Assembly: GCF_030817655.1 (NCBI RefSeq)
Contig: NZ_JAUSZM010000003.1
Coordinates: forward strand, 8,742,001-8,806,000
Reading direction: 5' to 3'
Length of the DNA stretch: 64,000 nucleotides
Source of the DNA: Streptomyces sp. V4I2
GTDB taxonomy: Bacteria; Actinomycetota; Actinomycetes; Streptomycetales; Streptomycetaceae
In this document: piece by piece, positions 41,476 to 50,937 of the stretch
Numbering within the stretch: position 1 is the first letter of the stretch
Layout of the letters: every line of letters begins with the position of its first letter
Program-made: the position numbers and the translations under genes
Notes under the pieces: model-generated
The model's database searches: none
What the model saw: only the letters and a program-made list of their open reading frames with translations
What the model was told of the DNA's origin: nothing

Positions 41476-44406
41476 TCAGAGGGCGCGCAGGGTCCAGCTC
41501 CAGCGGTGGACACCCGGTGCGATGAGGTACGACGGTGAGGTGTCGGGCCCGCACGAGGCGGTGCCCAGTCCGCGGTGGGCCGCGTCGAGATGGACCACGC
41601 AGCCCGCCCGCGGGACGAGTTCGTCATGATGGGTTACGGCGGTCAGGTCCTCGGCGCGGTAACGGGTCACGGACACCTGCCGGGGCTCGTCCAGCGTGAC
41701 GGTGAGACCGGTGGCGTCCGGCGCCGACAGTGTGAACCGCCGTACGCCGTGCCGCCCGCCGCTCTCCTGCGGACGCAGATAAGGGGTGAACAACTCGTCC
41801 ACCGGTACGCGGTGATGGCCGACGGGCGCGCCGAAACCGCGGTCCGGATACGACTCCCAGGGGCCCTGTCCGTACCACTCCATCAGGTCGAGGCCCGCCA
41901 CCGTCTCGAACACGGACCCCACCCGCGCCACATCGGCGAGCCCGTCCGGCAGTTCGGCCCGCTCCTCGACACGGATGCCGCCCTCGACCGGCGTGATCAC
42001 CTGCACATGACGGACGACACCCGGCTCCGTCGCGTACTCGGCGTGCACGGTGACCTGCCCCGCCACCCGGCGTACGTCGACGACCTTGCGCACCGGCGTG
42101 TCCAGCCCCCAGGTCCGCCAGCGCAGCGCCATCCCGCCCAGCTCGTCGTTGTCGGTGGGCGCCCGCCACAGCGAGAGAACGGGGGCGGAGGCGAGCAGGG
42201 GATGTACCAGCAGCCCCTCCCCGTCGACCTCGACGGAACGGTTCTGCACCACCGGGGCGAGGCTCTCGAAGGGCGCCGCCGCGCGCAGCCGCACCTGCGG
42301 CAGACACACCACCGTCCCGCGCGGGGCCCACGGCTCGTCGTCGGCGGTCGTCACCCGCAGCGTCAGCCACGCCTCGCCGCCGTCCTCCGGCAGCTCGAAC
42401 GGCAGCGGCACCGCCGCCGTCTCACCGGGGCGCAGATCGGGCAGCTCGGCGGGCGCGGTCAGGGTGCCGCCGTCGGCCAGGGCCAGCTCCCACCGGGCGG
42501 ACAGCCAGTCCGTGGCGCGGAAGTGCTGGTGGTTGCCGACGACGACGCCCTCGTGCCGGAAGCACTCCAGCCGCACCGGCGCCGCGATCTCCCGGTGCTC
42601 GTACATCACGGGCTTGGGGGTGCGGTCCGGGAAGACCACGCCGTCGGCGATGAACGCGCCGTCGTGGATCCGCTCCCCGAAGTCGCCGCCGTACGCCCAG
42701 CGGTGGCCGGGCGCGGCGACACCGTTGTCATAGAGTCCGGCGCCCCCGCGGCCCACCGGCCTTCCGTCGTTCACACGCTGAAGGATGCCGTGGTCCCAGA
42801 ACTCCCAGATGAAGCCGCCCTGAAGACCCGGGGTGGACTCGATGGCCGCCCAGTGGTCCGCCAGCGTGCCGTTGCTGTTGCCCATCGCGTGGGAGTACTC
42901 GCACTGGATGAGCGGCTTGGTCTGCTCGCCGGACAGCGCGTGCGCGACACAGTCCTCCAGCGACGCGTACATCGGACAGGCGATGTCCGAGGCGAGCTCC
43001 GGGTCCGCCCAGCCGAGCTTGGCGGCGCCCTCGTACTGGATCGGCCGGGTCGGATCGTGCCGGCGCACCCAGCCCGCCGCCGCGTCGTGATTGGCGCCGT
43101 AGTCGGACTCGTTGCCCAGCGACCAGATGATCACCGAGGGATGGTTCTTGTCCCGCAGCACCATCCGGGACACCCGGTCCACGAAGGCGTTCAGATAGCG
43201 CGGGTCGTCGGCGATCTCGTGGGCGTGGTCGTGGGACTCGAGGTCCGCCTCGTCGACGACATAGAAACCGAGCTCGTCGGCGAGGTCGTACAGCGCCGGG
43301 TCGCCCGGGTAGTGGGAGGTGCGGATCGCGTTGAAGCCGAAACGCTTCAGCACGACCAGGTCGGCGCGCATGTCGTCGTACGACACCGTCCGCCCGGTCA
43401 GCGGATGGAAGTCGTGCCGGTTGACGCCCCGGACGAACACCCGCTCGCCGTTGACCAGCAGGTCCCGCCCGACGATCTCGACGTCCCGGAAGCCGACGCG
43501 GTGCTGCGAGGCGTCGGCGACCGTGCCGTCGGCGCGGTGCAGCCGCACGGTCAGGTCGTACAGCTCGGGCGTCTCGGCGTTCCAGGTACGCACGTCGGCG
43601 ACCGTGGTCTGCAGCCGGGCCTCGCCGAGGAAGTCGGAGACGCGGTCGTCGTCGGTGTTGGCCCGGTCGAACTCGGTGTCCTGCGTGAGCAGGTGACCGT
43701 CGAGCTCGCCGCTGACGTACCAGCCCTCGGGCAGCGCACCGTCGCCGCCCGCCGACCGCACCCGGCAGTCGACCCGCAGCTCCCCGTACCGGCCCGCCCG
43801 TACGCTCACGTCGGCGAGGTGCAGCGGATCCGTCGCGTACAGCAGCACCGACCGGGTGACGCCCCCGTGCCACCACTGGTCCTGGTCCTCGATGTGCGAG
43901 GCGTCCGACCACTTCACGACCGTCAGCCGTACGACGGCCCGCTCGCCGGCCCGCACCAGCCCCGTCAGGTCGAAGTCGGCGGCCAGATGGGAGTCCTTGG
44001 AGATGCCGGCCGGCCGCCCGTCCACGTGCACGAGAAGGACGCTCTCGGCGGCCCCGACCTGGAGCACGATCCGCCGCCCCGCCCACTCGGCGGGCACGTC
44101 CACCGTGCGCTCGTACACACCCGTCGGATTGTCGGCGGGCGACAGTGGAGGGAATTCTGCATACGGCATACGGACGTTCGTGTACTGCGGAAGGTCGTCG
44201 GTGTCCTGCATGGTCCAGACACCGGGAACGTACGCCGACGACCACGCGCCCGTCAGCGGCGCGTCCGGTGCCGGCAGCAGCTGGAAGCGCCAGTCGCCGT
44301 CCAGCTTCAGTGCCCCGGGGCGGCGGTCGACGGCGTTCATCGGCAGCCGCCCCCAGGACGTCACCTCGGGTGTCTCCCAGGGGCGCAGCGCCAGCAAGGG
44401 GTCCAT
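41476..44406 (-). CDS. lacZ: GH2 beta-galactosidase, LacZ type
   Basis: A 976-residue LacZ-type enzyme with five-domain architecture: sugar-binding jellyroll, Ig-like domains, TIM barrel from about 320 and the C-terminal beta-galactosidase small-chain domain. The acid/base is Glu433 (WSLGNESDYG) and the nucleophile Glu503 (QCEYSHAMGNS). No signal peptide is present, so it acts on sugars brought in by the ABC system just upstream. ATG 44406 shares its A with the permease stop (TGATG). A much longer in-frame reading upstream is antisense-free overlap of the permease genes and was rejected. Confidence 0.93.
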   Translation of the reverse strand: MDPLLALRPWETPEVTSWGRLPMNAVDRRPGALKLDGDWRFQLLPAPDAPLTGAWSSAYVPGVWTMQDTDDLPQYTNVRMPYAEFPPLSPADNPTGVYERTVDVPAEWAGRRIVLQVGAAESVLLVHVDGRPAGISKDSHLAADFDLTGLVRAGERAVVRLTVVKWSDASHIEDQDQWWHGGVTRSVLLYATDPLHLADVSVRAGRYGELRVDCRVRSAGGDGALPEGWYVSGELDGHLLTQDTEFDRANTDDDRVSDFLGEARLQTTVADVRTWNAETPELYDLTVRLHRADGTVADASQHRVGFRDVEIVGRDLLVNGERVFVRGVNRHDFHPLTGRTVSYDDMRADLVVLKRFGFNAIRTSHYPGDPALYDLADELGFYVVDEADLESHDHAHEIADDPRYLNAFVDRVSRMVLRDKNHPSVIIWSLGNESDYGANHDAAAGWVRRHDPTRPIQYEGAAKLGWADPELASDIACPMYASLEDCVAHALSGEQTKPLIQCEYSHAMGNSNGTLADHWAAIESTPGLQGGFIWEFWDHGILQRVNDGRPVGRGGAGLYDNGVAAPGHRWAYGGDFGERIHDGAFIADGVVFPDRTPKPVMYEHREIAAPVRLECFRHEGVVVGNHQHFRATDWLSARWELALADGGTLTAPAELPDLRPGETAAVPLPFELPEDGGEAWLTLRVTTADDEPWAPRGTVVCLPQVRLRAAAPFESLAPVVQNRSVEVDGEGLLVHPLLASAPVLSLWRAPTDNDELGGMALRWRTWGLDTPVRKVVDVRRVAGQVTVHAEYATEPGVVRHVQVITPVEGGIRVEERAELPDGLADVARVGSVFETVAGLDLMEWYGQGPWESYPDRGFGAPVGHHRVPVDELFTPYLRPQESGGRHGVRRFTLSAPDATGLTVTLDEPRQVSVTRYRAEDLTAVTHHDELVPRAGCVVHLDAAHRGLGTASCGPDTSPSYLIAPGVHRWSWTLRAL

Positions 44407-45269
44407 CAGCGGATGGCCCCCTTGCCGAGGTCGCCGATGATCTGCTTGGCGCCGATCGCGAAGACGATCAGCAGCGGAACAAGGGCGAGCAGCGCGCCGG
44501 TCATCACCATGCCGTAGTCGGTGGTGCCATGGACGCCGTTGAGCTGGGACAGCGCGACCTGGAGGGTGACGTTGTCCGGATTCGTCAGGGCGATCAGGGG
44601 CCAGGCGTAGTCGTTCCACTGGGCCATGAAGGTGAAGATGCCGAGGAAGGCGAGGCCCGGGCGGACGACCGGGAGGGCGACGTGCCAGTACTGGCGCAGG
44701 AAGTTCGCCCCGTCGATCTTCGAGGCGTCCAGCAGTTCGTCGTGGATCGCGCTCTGCATGTACTGGCGCATCCAGAAGATGCCGAACGCGTTGGCCGCGG
44801 CCGGCACGATCAGTGCTGTCATCGACCCGATCCAGCCGATCTTCGCCATGATCACGAACTGCGGGATGATCGCCATCTGCGTCGGCACCATGAAGATCGC
44901 CATCAGCACGACGAACAGCAGCCTGCGGCCCGGGAAGTCGAACTTGGCGAAGACGAACGCGGCCAGCGAGTCGAAGAACAGGACGAGGAAGGTCACCGCA
45001 CACGCCACGAGCAGCGAGTTGAACATCGAGCCGAAGAAGTCGATGTTGTCGAAGAGACTGCGCGCGTTCTGCAGGAAGTGCGAGCCGGGCAGCAGCTTCG
45101 GCGGGTAGGAGAAGATCTCGGTCGACGTGTGCGTCGACATGATGATGGCCCAGTAGAACGGGAAGGCCGACAGCAGCAGCCCGATGACGAGGACCGCGTG
45201 CAGTGCGATGCCCCGGCGCCGGACGCCCTGTATGCCCTTGGGGCGCCTGGTGCCTTGGATGGATGCCAT
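44406..45269 (-). CDS. Carbohydrate ABC transporter permease, MalG type
   Basis: A 287-residue permease with six hydrophobic segments and the EAA loop ELLDASKIDGANFLRQYWHVALP. It is the second membrane subunit of a CUT1 sugar importer. It starts 15 bases after the other permease's stop. No ATP-binding gene is in the operon; a shared MsiK-type ATPase is usual in streptomycetes. Confidence 0.92.
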   Translation of the reverse strand: MASIQGTRRPKGIQGVRRRGIALHAVLVIGLLLSAFPFYWAIIMSTHTSTEIFSYPPKLLPGSHFLQNARSLFDNIDFFGSMFNSLLVACAVTFLVLFFDSLAAFVFAKFDFPGRRLLFVVLMAIFMVPTQMAIIPQFVIMAKIGWIGSMTALIVPAAANAFGIFWMRQYMQSAIHDELLDASKIDGANFLRQYWHVALPVVRPGLAFLGIFTFMAQWNDYAWPLIALTNPDNVTLQVALSQLNGVHGTTDYGMVMTGALLALVPLLIVFAIGAKQIIGDLGKGAIR

Positions 45270-45284
45270 GGTGTTCGGGCCTCC

Positions 45285-46247
45285 CTAGTCTTCGTCGCGG
45301 CGCTGCACCAGCCGCCAGTTGATGATCGAGAAGATGACGACGACGAGGAAGATGCCCCACGCCACGGCGGCGCCGTAGCCGAAGTCGTTGTTGTCGAAGG
45401 TCTGCTGGAAGAAGTAGAGGACCATCGTCCGGCCCGCGTGGTCCGGACCGCCGGAGAACGTCGAGTCGTTCGAGGTGTTCTGCAGCAGGACCTGCGCCTC
45501 GGTGAAGCTCTGCAGTCCGGTGACCGTGGAGACCACGAGCACGAACAGCAGGGTCGGCCGCAGCAGGGGCAGCGTGATCCGGAAGAACGTCTGCAGGGGC
45601 CCGGCGCCGTCCATGCGCGCCGCCTCGTACAGCTCGCCCGGGATGGTCTGCAGACCCGCGAGGAAGATGATCGCGTTGTAGCCGACCCACTGCCAGGTCA
45701 TCAGCGTCGCGATGGCGACCTTGATGCCCCACGGCGTGTTCAGCCAGGCCACCTGGTCCAGGCCCACGGCCTGCAACAGAGCGTTCACCAGGCCGAAGTT
45801 GGTGGAGAACACCGAGCCGAAGACGATCGCGATCGCCACCACCGAGGTGACGTTCGGCAGGAAGTAGGCGAACCGGTAGACGTTCTTGAAGCGGACCGCC
45901 GCGTTGAGCATCACGGCCGTGACCATCGCCAGGAAGATCATGGGGAAGGTGGCCAGCGCCCAGATGATGATCGTGTTGCCGATCGAGCTCCAGAAGTCGC
46001 TGTCGCTCACCAGGTACTGGTACTGCGACAGACCCGCCCACTCCATCGAGCCGAGGCCGTCCCAGCGGTGGAAGGACAGGTAGAGCGAGAAGCCGACGGG
46101 GATCAGACCGAAGGCGATGAACAGCAGATAGAACGGGGAGATCGCGGCATACAGGTGCCAGTACTTGCGCCACCCGTTCCTCGGCCGCACGGCGGGCGGG
46201 TCCGCCAGGACCACTGGGGGCTTCTCCAGGGCGGGGACGGTGGCCAT
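45285..46247 (-). CDS. Carbohydrate ABC transporter permease, MalF type
   Basis: A 320-residue permease. The EAA loop is ELYEAARMDGAGPLQTFFRITLP; six hydrophobic segments follow a cytoplasmic N-terminus. ATG 46247 shares its A with the binding-protein stop (TGATG), as between the permease and lacZ genes. First membrane subunit of the CUT1 importer. Confidence 0.92.
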   Translation of the reverse strand: MATVPALEKPPVVLADPPAVRPRNGWRKYWHLYAAISPFYLLFIAFGLIPVGFSLYLSFHRWDGLGSMEWAGLSQYQYLVSDSDFWSSIGNTIIIWALATFPMIFLAMVTAVMLNAAVRFKNVYRFAYFLPNVTSVVAIAIVFGSVFSTNFGLVNALLQAVGLDQVAWLNTPWGIKVAIATLMTWQWVGYNAIIFLAGLQTIPGELYEAARMDGAGPLQTFFRITLPLLRPTLLFVLVVSTVTGLQSFTEAQVLLQNTSNDSTFSGGPDHAGRTMVLYFFQQTFDNNDFGYGAAVAWGIFLVVVIFSIINWRLVQRRDED

Positions 46248-47572
46248 CAGTAGCTCACCCCCAGGTGCTTCGCGATCCGCCGGCACTTGCTCATGGCGTC
46301 ACTCCAGGCCTTCTCCGGGTCCTTGCCGAGGACGCCGACGTTCTTGATCTCGTCCTTGATGGGCTGCCCGAGCGCCACGTCGAAGGGGCTGTTGTAGGCG
46401 ACCACGATCTTCTGCGCGGCGGGCCCGAAGACGTCCGTCGTCACCTGGCCGCCGAAGAACGGGTCGGGTTCGCGCAGTTGCTTGAGGCCGTACGAGGCCG
46501 GGGTGGAGGGGAAGAGACCCGCGTCGACGTACCCCGAGGCCTGGTTGGCCGCGTTGAGCATCCACGCGATGATCTCGAAGGCATGCTCGGGCTCCCGGCA
46601 CGCCTTGGTGATCGACAGGAACGAGCCGCCGTTGTTGGAGGGCCGCACCGGCATGTCCGCGATCCGCCACTTGCCTTTGGTCTTCGGGTTGCCGTTCTTG
46701 ATGTCGTACGTCGCCCAGGAGGCGCCGAGCTGGCTGGGCAGCTTGCCGGAGTCCACCGCCGAGATCTGGTCCGGGGTGCCGGTGACCAGGTTGGAGACGA
46801 TCCGGCGCCGCTTGGCCTCCACGGCCAGCGTCCAGGCCGCCCGCACATGCTCCTGGTCGCCGATGAAGTTGCGGTCCTTGTCGACGTACCGCTTGCTGCC
46901 CTGCTGCACCACGTTCTCGAAGACGCTGTTGACGTCGGTGAGCAGGGAGGTCCCCGGTATCCGCTTGCGGAGCTGCTCGCCCGCCGCGAAGTACTTCTCC
47001 CAGGTGTTGAGCTCCCGGGACACGTCGGCGGGCTCGTACGGCAGTCCCGCCTTGCGGAAGACCTCGTACTGGTAGAAGTGGGCGACCGGCCCGCAGTCGA
47101 TGGGGAAGCCCACCATCGAGCCGTCGTCGGCGATGCCCTGGTCCCACTTCCAGGACAGGTACTGGCTCTTGTACTTCTCCGCGCCCAGGGTCCGCAGGTC
47201 CACGAACTGGTCCGCGTTGGGCAGGTAGGACGCCATGTCCTCGCCCTTGAGGCCGGCGATGTCGGGGATGTGGGCACGGCCGGCCATCGTGGTGATCAGC
47301 TTGGACCGGTAGTAGCCGCCGATCTTGACGGCCTGGAGGTCGACCGTGCTGCCGTAACGGGCCTTGGCCTTGTCGATGACCGTGTCGCCCAGGCCGCCGT
47401 CCCAGTACCACAGGACCAGGTTCCGGCCGGTCGAGCCGGTCGGAACGGCACAGCCGGACGCCAGGCCGCCCAGCGCGGTGGCGGCCGTGCCGGCCAGGCC
47501 CGCGCGCAGGAGGCCTCTTCGTGAGAGCCGCACAGCTCCCACCGCCTTTCGGATCTGTTCGTGACTTCGCAT
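46247..47572 (-). CDS. Sugar-binding lipoprotein of the ABC importer
   Basis: A 441-residue extracellular binding protein of the MalE/CUT1 type. SRRGLLRAG and the lipobox LASGC (Cys41) make it a Tat-dependent lipoprotein. The mature part starts RNLVLWYWDGG, typical of family 1 binding proteins, and Trp/Tyr-rich stretches should stack on sugar rings. Ligand unknown; the operon suggests a galactosyl-, mannosyl- or fucosyl-containing oligosaccharide. It lies 38 bases after the kinase gene. Confidence 0.92.
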   Translation of the reverse strand: MRSHEQIRKAVGAVRLSRRGLLRAGLAGTAATALGGLASGCAVPTGSTGRNLVLWYWDGGLGDTVIDKAKARYGSTVDLQAVKIGGYYRSKLITTMAGRAHIPDIAGLKGEDMASYLPNADQFVDLRTLGAEKYKSQYLSWKWDQGIADDGSMVGFPIDCGPVAHFYQYEVFRKAGLPYEPADVSRELNTWEKYFAAGEQLRKRIPGTSLLTDVNSVFENVVQQGSKRYVDKDRNFIGDQEHVRAAWTLAVEAKRRRIVSNLVTGTPDQISAVDSGKLPSQLGASWATYDIKNGNPKTKGKWRIADMPVRPSNNGGSFLSITKACREPEHAFEIIAWMLNAANQASGYVDAGLFPSTPASYGLKQLREPDPFFGGQVTTDVFGPAAQKIVVAYNSPFDVALGQPIKDEIKNVGVLGKDPEKAWSDAMSKCRRIAKHLGVSY

Positions 47573-47610
47573 ACGAGGGGGGATGTCGGGGGTCTTACGA
47601 GCCCGGGGGG

Positions 47611-48672
47611 TCAGTGCTGCCGTGCGGGAGGCGTCACCGGGGCGTACTGGACGGGCGGACCGGGATCGCCGGGCAGCCGCTCGGCCAGGAAGCCGTACGT
47701 CCGCTTCAGTTCGGGGTCGGTCAGGGAGCGCCACCAGCGGTCGATGCCGTACCAGCCGGGCGCCGCCAGCGCGCCACCGTGGTGCTGCACGGACAGGCCC
47801 GCGGCCAGTACGGCGAACCGCAGCCGTTCCTCCAGCGGCCAGCCGCCCAGCGAGGCCGCCACGAAGCTCGCGCCGAAGACGTCCCCGGCGCCCGTCGCGT
47901 CCAGGACGTCGAGGTCGAGGGCGGGCACGTCGGCGTACTCGCCGGTGCTCTGGTCCACGGCGACGGCGCCGTCGCCGCCGCGGGTGACCACGGCCACCGG
48001 CACCAGCTCGGAGAGCGTGCCGAGGGCCGCGACCGCGCTGTCGGTGCGGGTGTAGGCCATCGCCTCGGTCTCGTTGGGGAGGAAGGCGTGGCACAGGGAG
48101 AGCTGGTCCAGGAGGGCGGTGGACCACTCCTGGGTGGGGTCCCAGCCGACGTCGGCGTAGATCTGGGTGCCGTTCGCGGCGGCCTTGGCGAGCCAGGCGC
48201 GCGGTTCGGCCTCGAGGTGCACGAGGGCGGTGCGCGCCTCGGGCGGGTCGCCCATCAGTGCGTCCTGCGAGTACGGCGGTTCCTGGCCGTGCGTGACGAG
48301 GGCCCGGTCCTGGCCGTGCGCGAGCGCGACGGTGACCGGGGTGTGCCAGCCCTGGGCGACGCGGGACAGCGAGAGGTCGACGCCTTCCTGGCCGGCGAGG
48401 ATCTCCCGGCAGTACGCGCCGTAGAAGTCGTCGCCGAAGACCGTCGCCAGGGAGGTCCGCAGGCCGAAGCGGGCGGCGGCGGCGGCCAGGTTGGCGATGC
48501 CGCCGGGGCCGCAGCCCATGCCGGCCGTCCAGATCTCCTCGCCCGGCGTGGGCGGCCTGTCCAGACCGGTGAGGACGAGGTCGTAGAAGAGCAGCCCGGT
48601 CAGCAGCACGTCGGGCCGGTCGTCGTCCACGCGCACATCCTCTCGTCGGGAGAGCTCGTCAAAACTCTTCAT
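47611..48672 (-). CDS. PfkB-family carbohydrate kinase
   Basis: A 353-residue ribokinase-fold kinase. GGIANLAAAAARFG is the N-terminal signature and DATGAGDVFGA holds the catalytic Asp. It phosphorylates a sugar or nucleoside with ATP. As first gene of the ABC importer/beta-galactosidase operon, and divergent from a DeoR gene, its product is a likely inducer or the entry step for the imported sugar. The substrate (fructose, tagatose-type or another ketose) cannot be told. Confidence 0.9.
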   Translation of the reverse strand: MKSFDELSRREDVRVDDDRPDVLLTGLLFYDLVLTGLDRPPTPGEEIWTAGMGCGPGGIANLAAAAARFGLRTSLATVFGDDFYGAYCREILAGQEGVDLSLSRVAQGWHTPVTVALAHGQDRALVTHGQEPPYSQDALMGDPPEARTALVHLEAEPRAWLAKAAANGTQIYADVGWDPTQEWSTALLDQLSLCHAFLPNETEAMAYTRTDSAVAALGTLSELVPVAVVTRGGDGAVAVDQSTGEYADVPALDLDVLDATGAGDVFGASFVAASLGGWPLEERLRFAVLAAGLSVQHHGGALAAPGWYGIDRWWRSLTDPELKRTYGFLAERLPGDPGPPVQYAPVTPPARQH

Positions 48673-48748
48673 TTCGTGACCGGAATCGTGCGCTGCTCGG
48701 CGACATTGGTCAAGACCTCAGCAGAAGCGAGCATGGAAATGATTGAAG

Positions 48749-49546
48749 ATGACGAGTAGTGTTCACGTCGTGCTGGCAGAACGACGACATCAACTCATCC
48801 TGCGGGTCCTTCGCTCCGGCGGGCCCGCGGCCGTGACCGATCTCTCCGAGCAGCTGGGCGTGAGCCCCGCCACGGTCAGACGTGACCTCGTCAAACTCGA
48901 GGAGGACGGCCTGCTGACACGGGTGCACGGCGGCGCCGTGGCCGACGAGGGCGACCAGCCCTTCGCCGAGGTCGCCGAGGTGCGCGTGGCCGAGAAGGAC
49001 GCCATAGCCGAGCACGCCGCCGCCATGGTCGCCGACGGTCAGTCGGTGCTGCTCGACATCGGCACCACCGCCTACCGCCTGGCCCGCCGGCTGCACGGCC
49101 GCCGCCTCACCGTGATCACCAGCAACCTGGTGGTCTACGAGGAGCTCGCCGACGACGAGGGCATCGAGCTGGTGCTGCTCGGCGGCATGGTCCGCCGCGA
49201 GTACCGCTCCCTGGTCGGCTTCCTCACCGAGGACAACCTGCGCCAGCTGCACGCCGACTGGCTCTTCCTCGGCACCAGTGGAGTGCGCCCCGGTGGGCAG
49301 GTGATGGACACGACGGTCGTCGAGGTCCCGGTGAAACGGGCCATGATCAAGGCCAGTGACAAGGTCGTCCTGCTCGCCGACTCGGCGAAGTTCCCGGGTA
49401 CCGGCATGGCGCAGGTCTGCGGTCCCGGGGACCTGGACGCGGTGGTGACGAACGCGCCGGTGAACGCGGCGACCCGGTCCTCCCTGGAGGAGGCGGGCGT
49501 CGACGTGGTCCTGGTGGACGAACGAGGAAAGGCGGGTGCGGCGTGA
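48749..49546 (+). CDS. DeoR/GlpR-family transcriptional regulator
   Basis: A 265-residue DeoR protein with the N-terminal HTH (AVTDLSEQLGVSPATVRRDLVKLEEDG, RVHGGAV) and the C-terminal sugar-phosphate sensor (LLDIGTTAYRLARRL, ITSNL, LLGGMVRREYRSLVG, KASDKVVLLADSAKF). A GTG at 48770 would give the more usual MLAERRHQ-like beginning. The 76-base gap to the divergent kinase gene must contain the operator for both operons; I see no clear repeat in it. Sugar phosphates from the kinase or the GH4 enzyme are natural ligands. Confidence 0.9.
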   Translation: MTSSVHVVLAERRHQLILRVLRSGGPAAVTDLSEQLGVSPATVRRDLVKLEEDGLLTRVHGGAVADEGDQPFAEVAEVRVAEKDAIAEHAAAMVADGQSVLLDIGTTAYRLARRLHGRRLTVITSNLVVYEELADDEGIELVLLGGMVRREYRSLVGFLTEDNLRQLHADWLFLGTSGVRPGGQVMDTTVVEVPVKRAMIKASDKVVLLADSAKFPGTGMAQVCGPGDLDAVVTNAPVNAATRSSLEEAGVDVVLVDERGKAGAA

Positions 49547-50880
49547 AGCTGACGATTCTGGGCGGCGGCGGATTCCGGGTGCCGCTCGTGTACGGGGCGC
49601 TGCTGACGGACCGCGCCGAGGGCCGGGTCACGGAAGTCGTTCTGCACGATCTGGACGACAGTCGACTGTATGCAGTCGCCCGTGTACTGGATGAACAGGC
49701 CGTCGGCGTACCCGACGCACCCAAGGTGACCGCCACCACCGACCTCGACGAGGCCCTGCGCGGCGCCGACTTCATCTTCTCCGCGATCCGCGTCGGCGGT
49801 CTGGAGGGCCGGGCCCACGACGAGCGGGTGGCGCTGGCCGAGGGTGTCCTCGGCCAGGAGACCGTCGGCGCGGGCGGCATCGCCTACGGTCTGCGGACGG
49901 TCCCCGTCGCCGTCGACATCGCGCGCCGCGTGGCCCGCCTCGCCCCCGACGCCTGGCTCATCAATTTCACCAACCCGGCCGGACTGGTCACCGAGGCCAT
50001 GTCCCGCCACCTCGGCGACCGCGTCATCGGCATCTGCGACTCGCCGGTCGGCCTCGGCCGCCGTATCGCCCGCGTGCTCGGCGCGAATCCGCGCGAGGCC
50101 TGGATCGACTACGTCGGCCTCAACCACCTCGGCTGGGTCCGCGGGCTGCGCGTCGCCGGCCGCGACGAGCTCCCGCGTCTGCTCGCCGACCCCGATCTGC
50201 TCGGCTCCTTCGAGGAGGGCAAGCTCTTCGGCGTCGACTGGCTGCGGTCCCTGGGTGCGATCCCCAACGAGTACCTGCACTACTACTACTTCAACCGGGA
50301 AGCCGTCCGCGCCTACCAGCAGGCCGAGAAGACCCGCGGCGCCTTCCTCGCCGACCAGCAGGCCCGCTTCTACGAAGAGATGAAGCGCCCCGACGCGGCC
50401 GCCCTGACCGCCTGGGACCGCACCCGCGCCGAGCGCGAGGCCACCTACATGTCAGAGAACCGGGAGACGGCGGGTGCCGGCGAGCGCGACGCCGACGACC
50501 TGTCCGGCGGCTACGAGAAGGTGGCCCTCGCCCTGATGCGGGCCATCGCCCGCGACGAGCGCACGACCCTGATCCTCAACGTCCGCAACCAGGGCACCCT
50601 CGCGGTGCTCGACGCGGACGCCGTCATCGAGGTGCCCTGCCTGGTCGACGCCAACGGCGCGCACCCGGTCGCCGTCGCCCCGCTGCCCGACCACGCCACC
50701 GGCCTGGTCTGCTCGGTGAAGGCCGTCGAGCGGGAGGTGCTGGCCGCCGCCGAGTCCGGCTCCCGTGCGACGGCAGTGAAGGCCTTCGCGCTGCACCCGC
50801 TGGTCGACTCGGTCAACGTGGCCCGGCGCCTGGTCGAGGGGTACACCGACGTCCACCCCGGTCTCGCGTACCTTGACTGA
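49543..50880 (+). CDS. GH4 6-phospho-beta-glucosidase-like enzyme
   Basis: A 445-residue GH4 enzyme. GGGGFRVP binds NAD+, NFTNPAGLVTEA and GICDSPVG surround the Mn2+ site, and VGLNHLGWVRGL is the family signature. GH4 enzymes cleave glycosides by an NAD+-dependent redox-elimination route. The family classically acts on 6-phosphorylated sugars made by PTS uptake, yet this locus has an ABC importer and a PfkB kinase, so the substrate may be unphosphorylated. GTG 49543 overlaps the deoR stop (GTGA). Confidence 0.9.
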   Translation: MKLTILGGGGFRVPLVYGALLTDRAEGRVTEVVLHDLDDSRLYAVARVLDEQAVGVPDAPKVTATTDLDEALRGADFIFSAIRVGGLEGRAHDERVALAEGVLGQETVGAGGIAYGLRTVPVAVDIARRVARLAPDAWLINFTNPAGLVTEAMSRHLGDRVIGICDSPVGLGRRIARVLGANPREAWIDYVGLNHLGWVRGLRVAGRDELPRLLADPDLLGSFEEGKLFGVDWLRSLGAIPNEYLHYYYFNREAVRAYQQAEKTRGAFLADQQARFYEEMKRPDAAALTAWDRTRAEREATYMSENRETAGAGERDADDLSGGYEKVALALMRAIARDERTTLILNVRNQGTLAVLDADAVIEVPCLVDANGAHPVAVAPLPDHATGLVCSVKAVEREVLAAAESGSRATAVKAFALHPLVDSVNVARRLVEGYTDVHPGLAYLD

Positions 50881-50888
50881 GCGCGCTC

Positions 50889-50902
50889 GGTAAGCGCTTT
50901 CC
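50889..50902. promoter_or_regulatory. LacI-type near-palindrome before the GH38 gene
   Basis: GGTAAGCGCTTTCC is palindromic except for one base pair and has the AGCGCT core of LacI-family boxes. It lies 36-49 bases before the GH38 start. It suggests a second control layer besides DeoR. Confidence 0.5.
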
Positions 50903-50937
50903 AACCCTTCTGGCTTCCCTGGTTCCTGGAGATCTTC

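Noticed and set aside
41476..46173. A 1565-codon open frame covering lacZ and both permease genes
   Set aside because: Only its last 976 codons look like protein (LacZ). The upstream part is an Arg/Pro/His-rich shadow of the two permease genes, which read well in their own frames.
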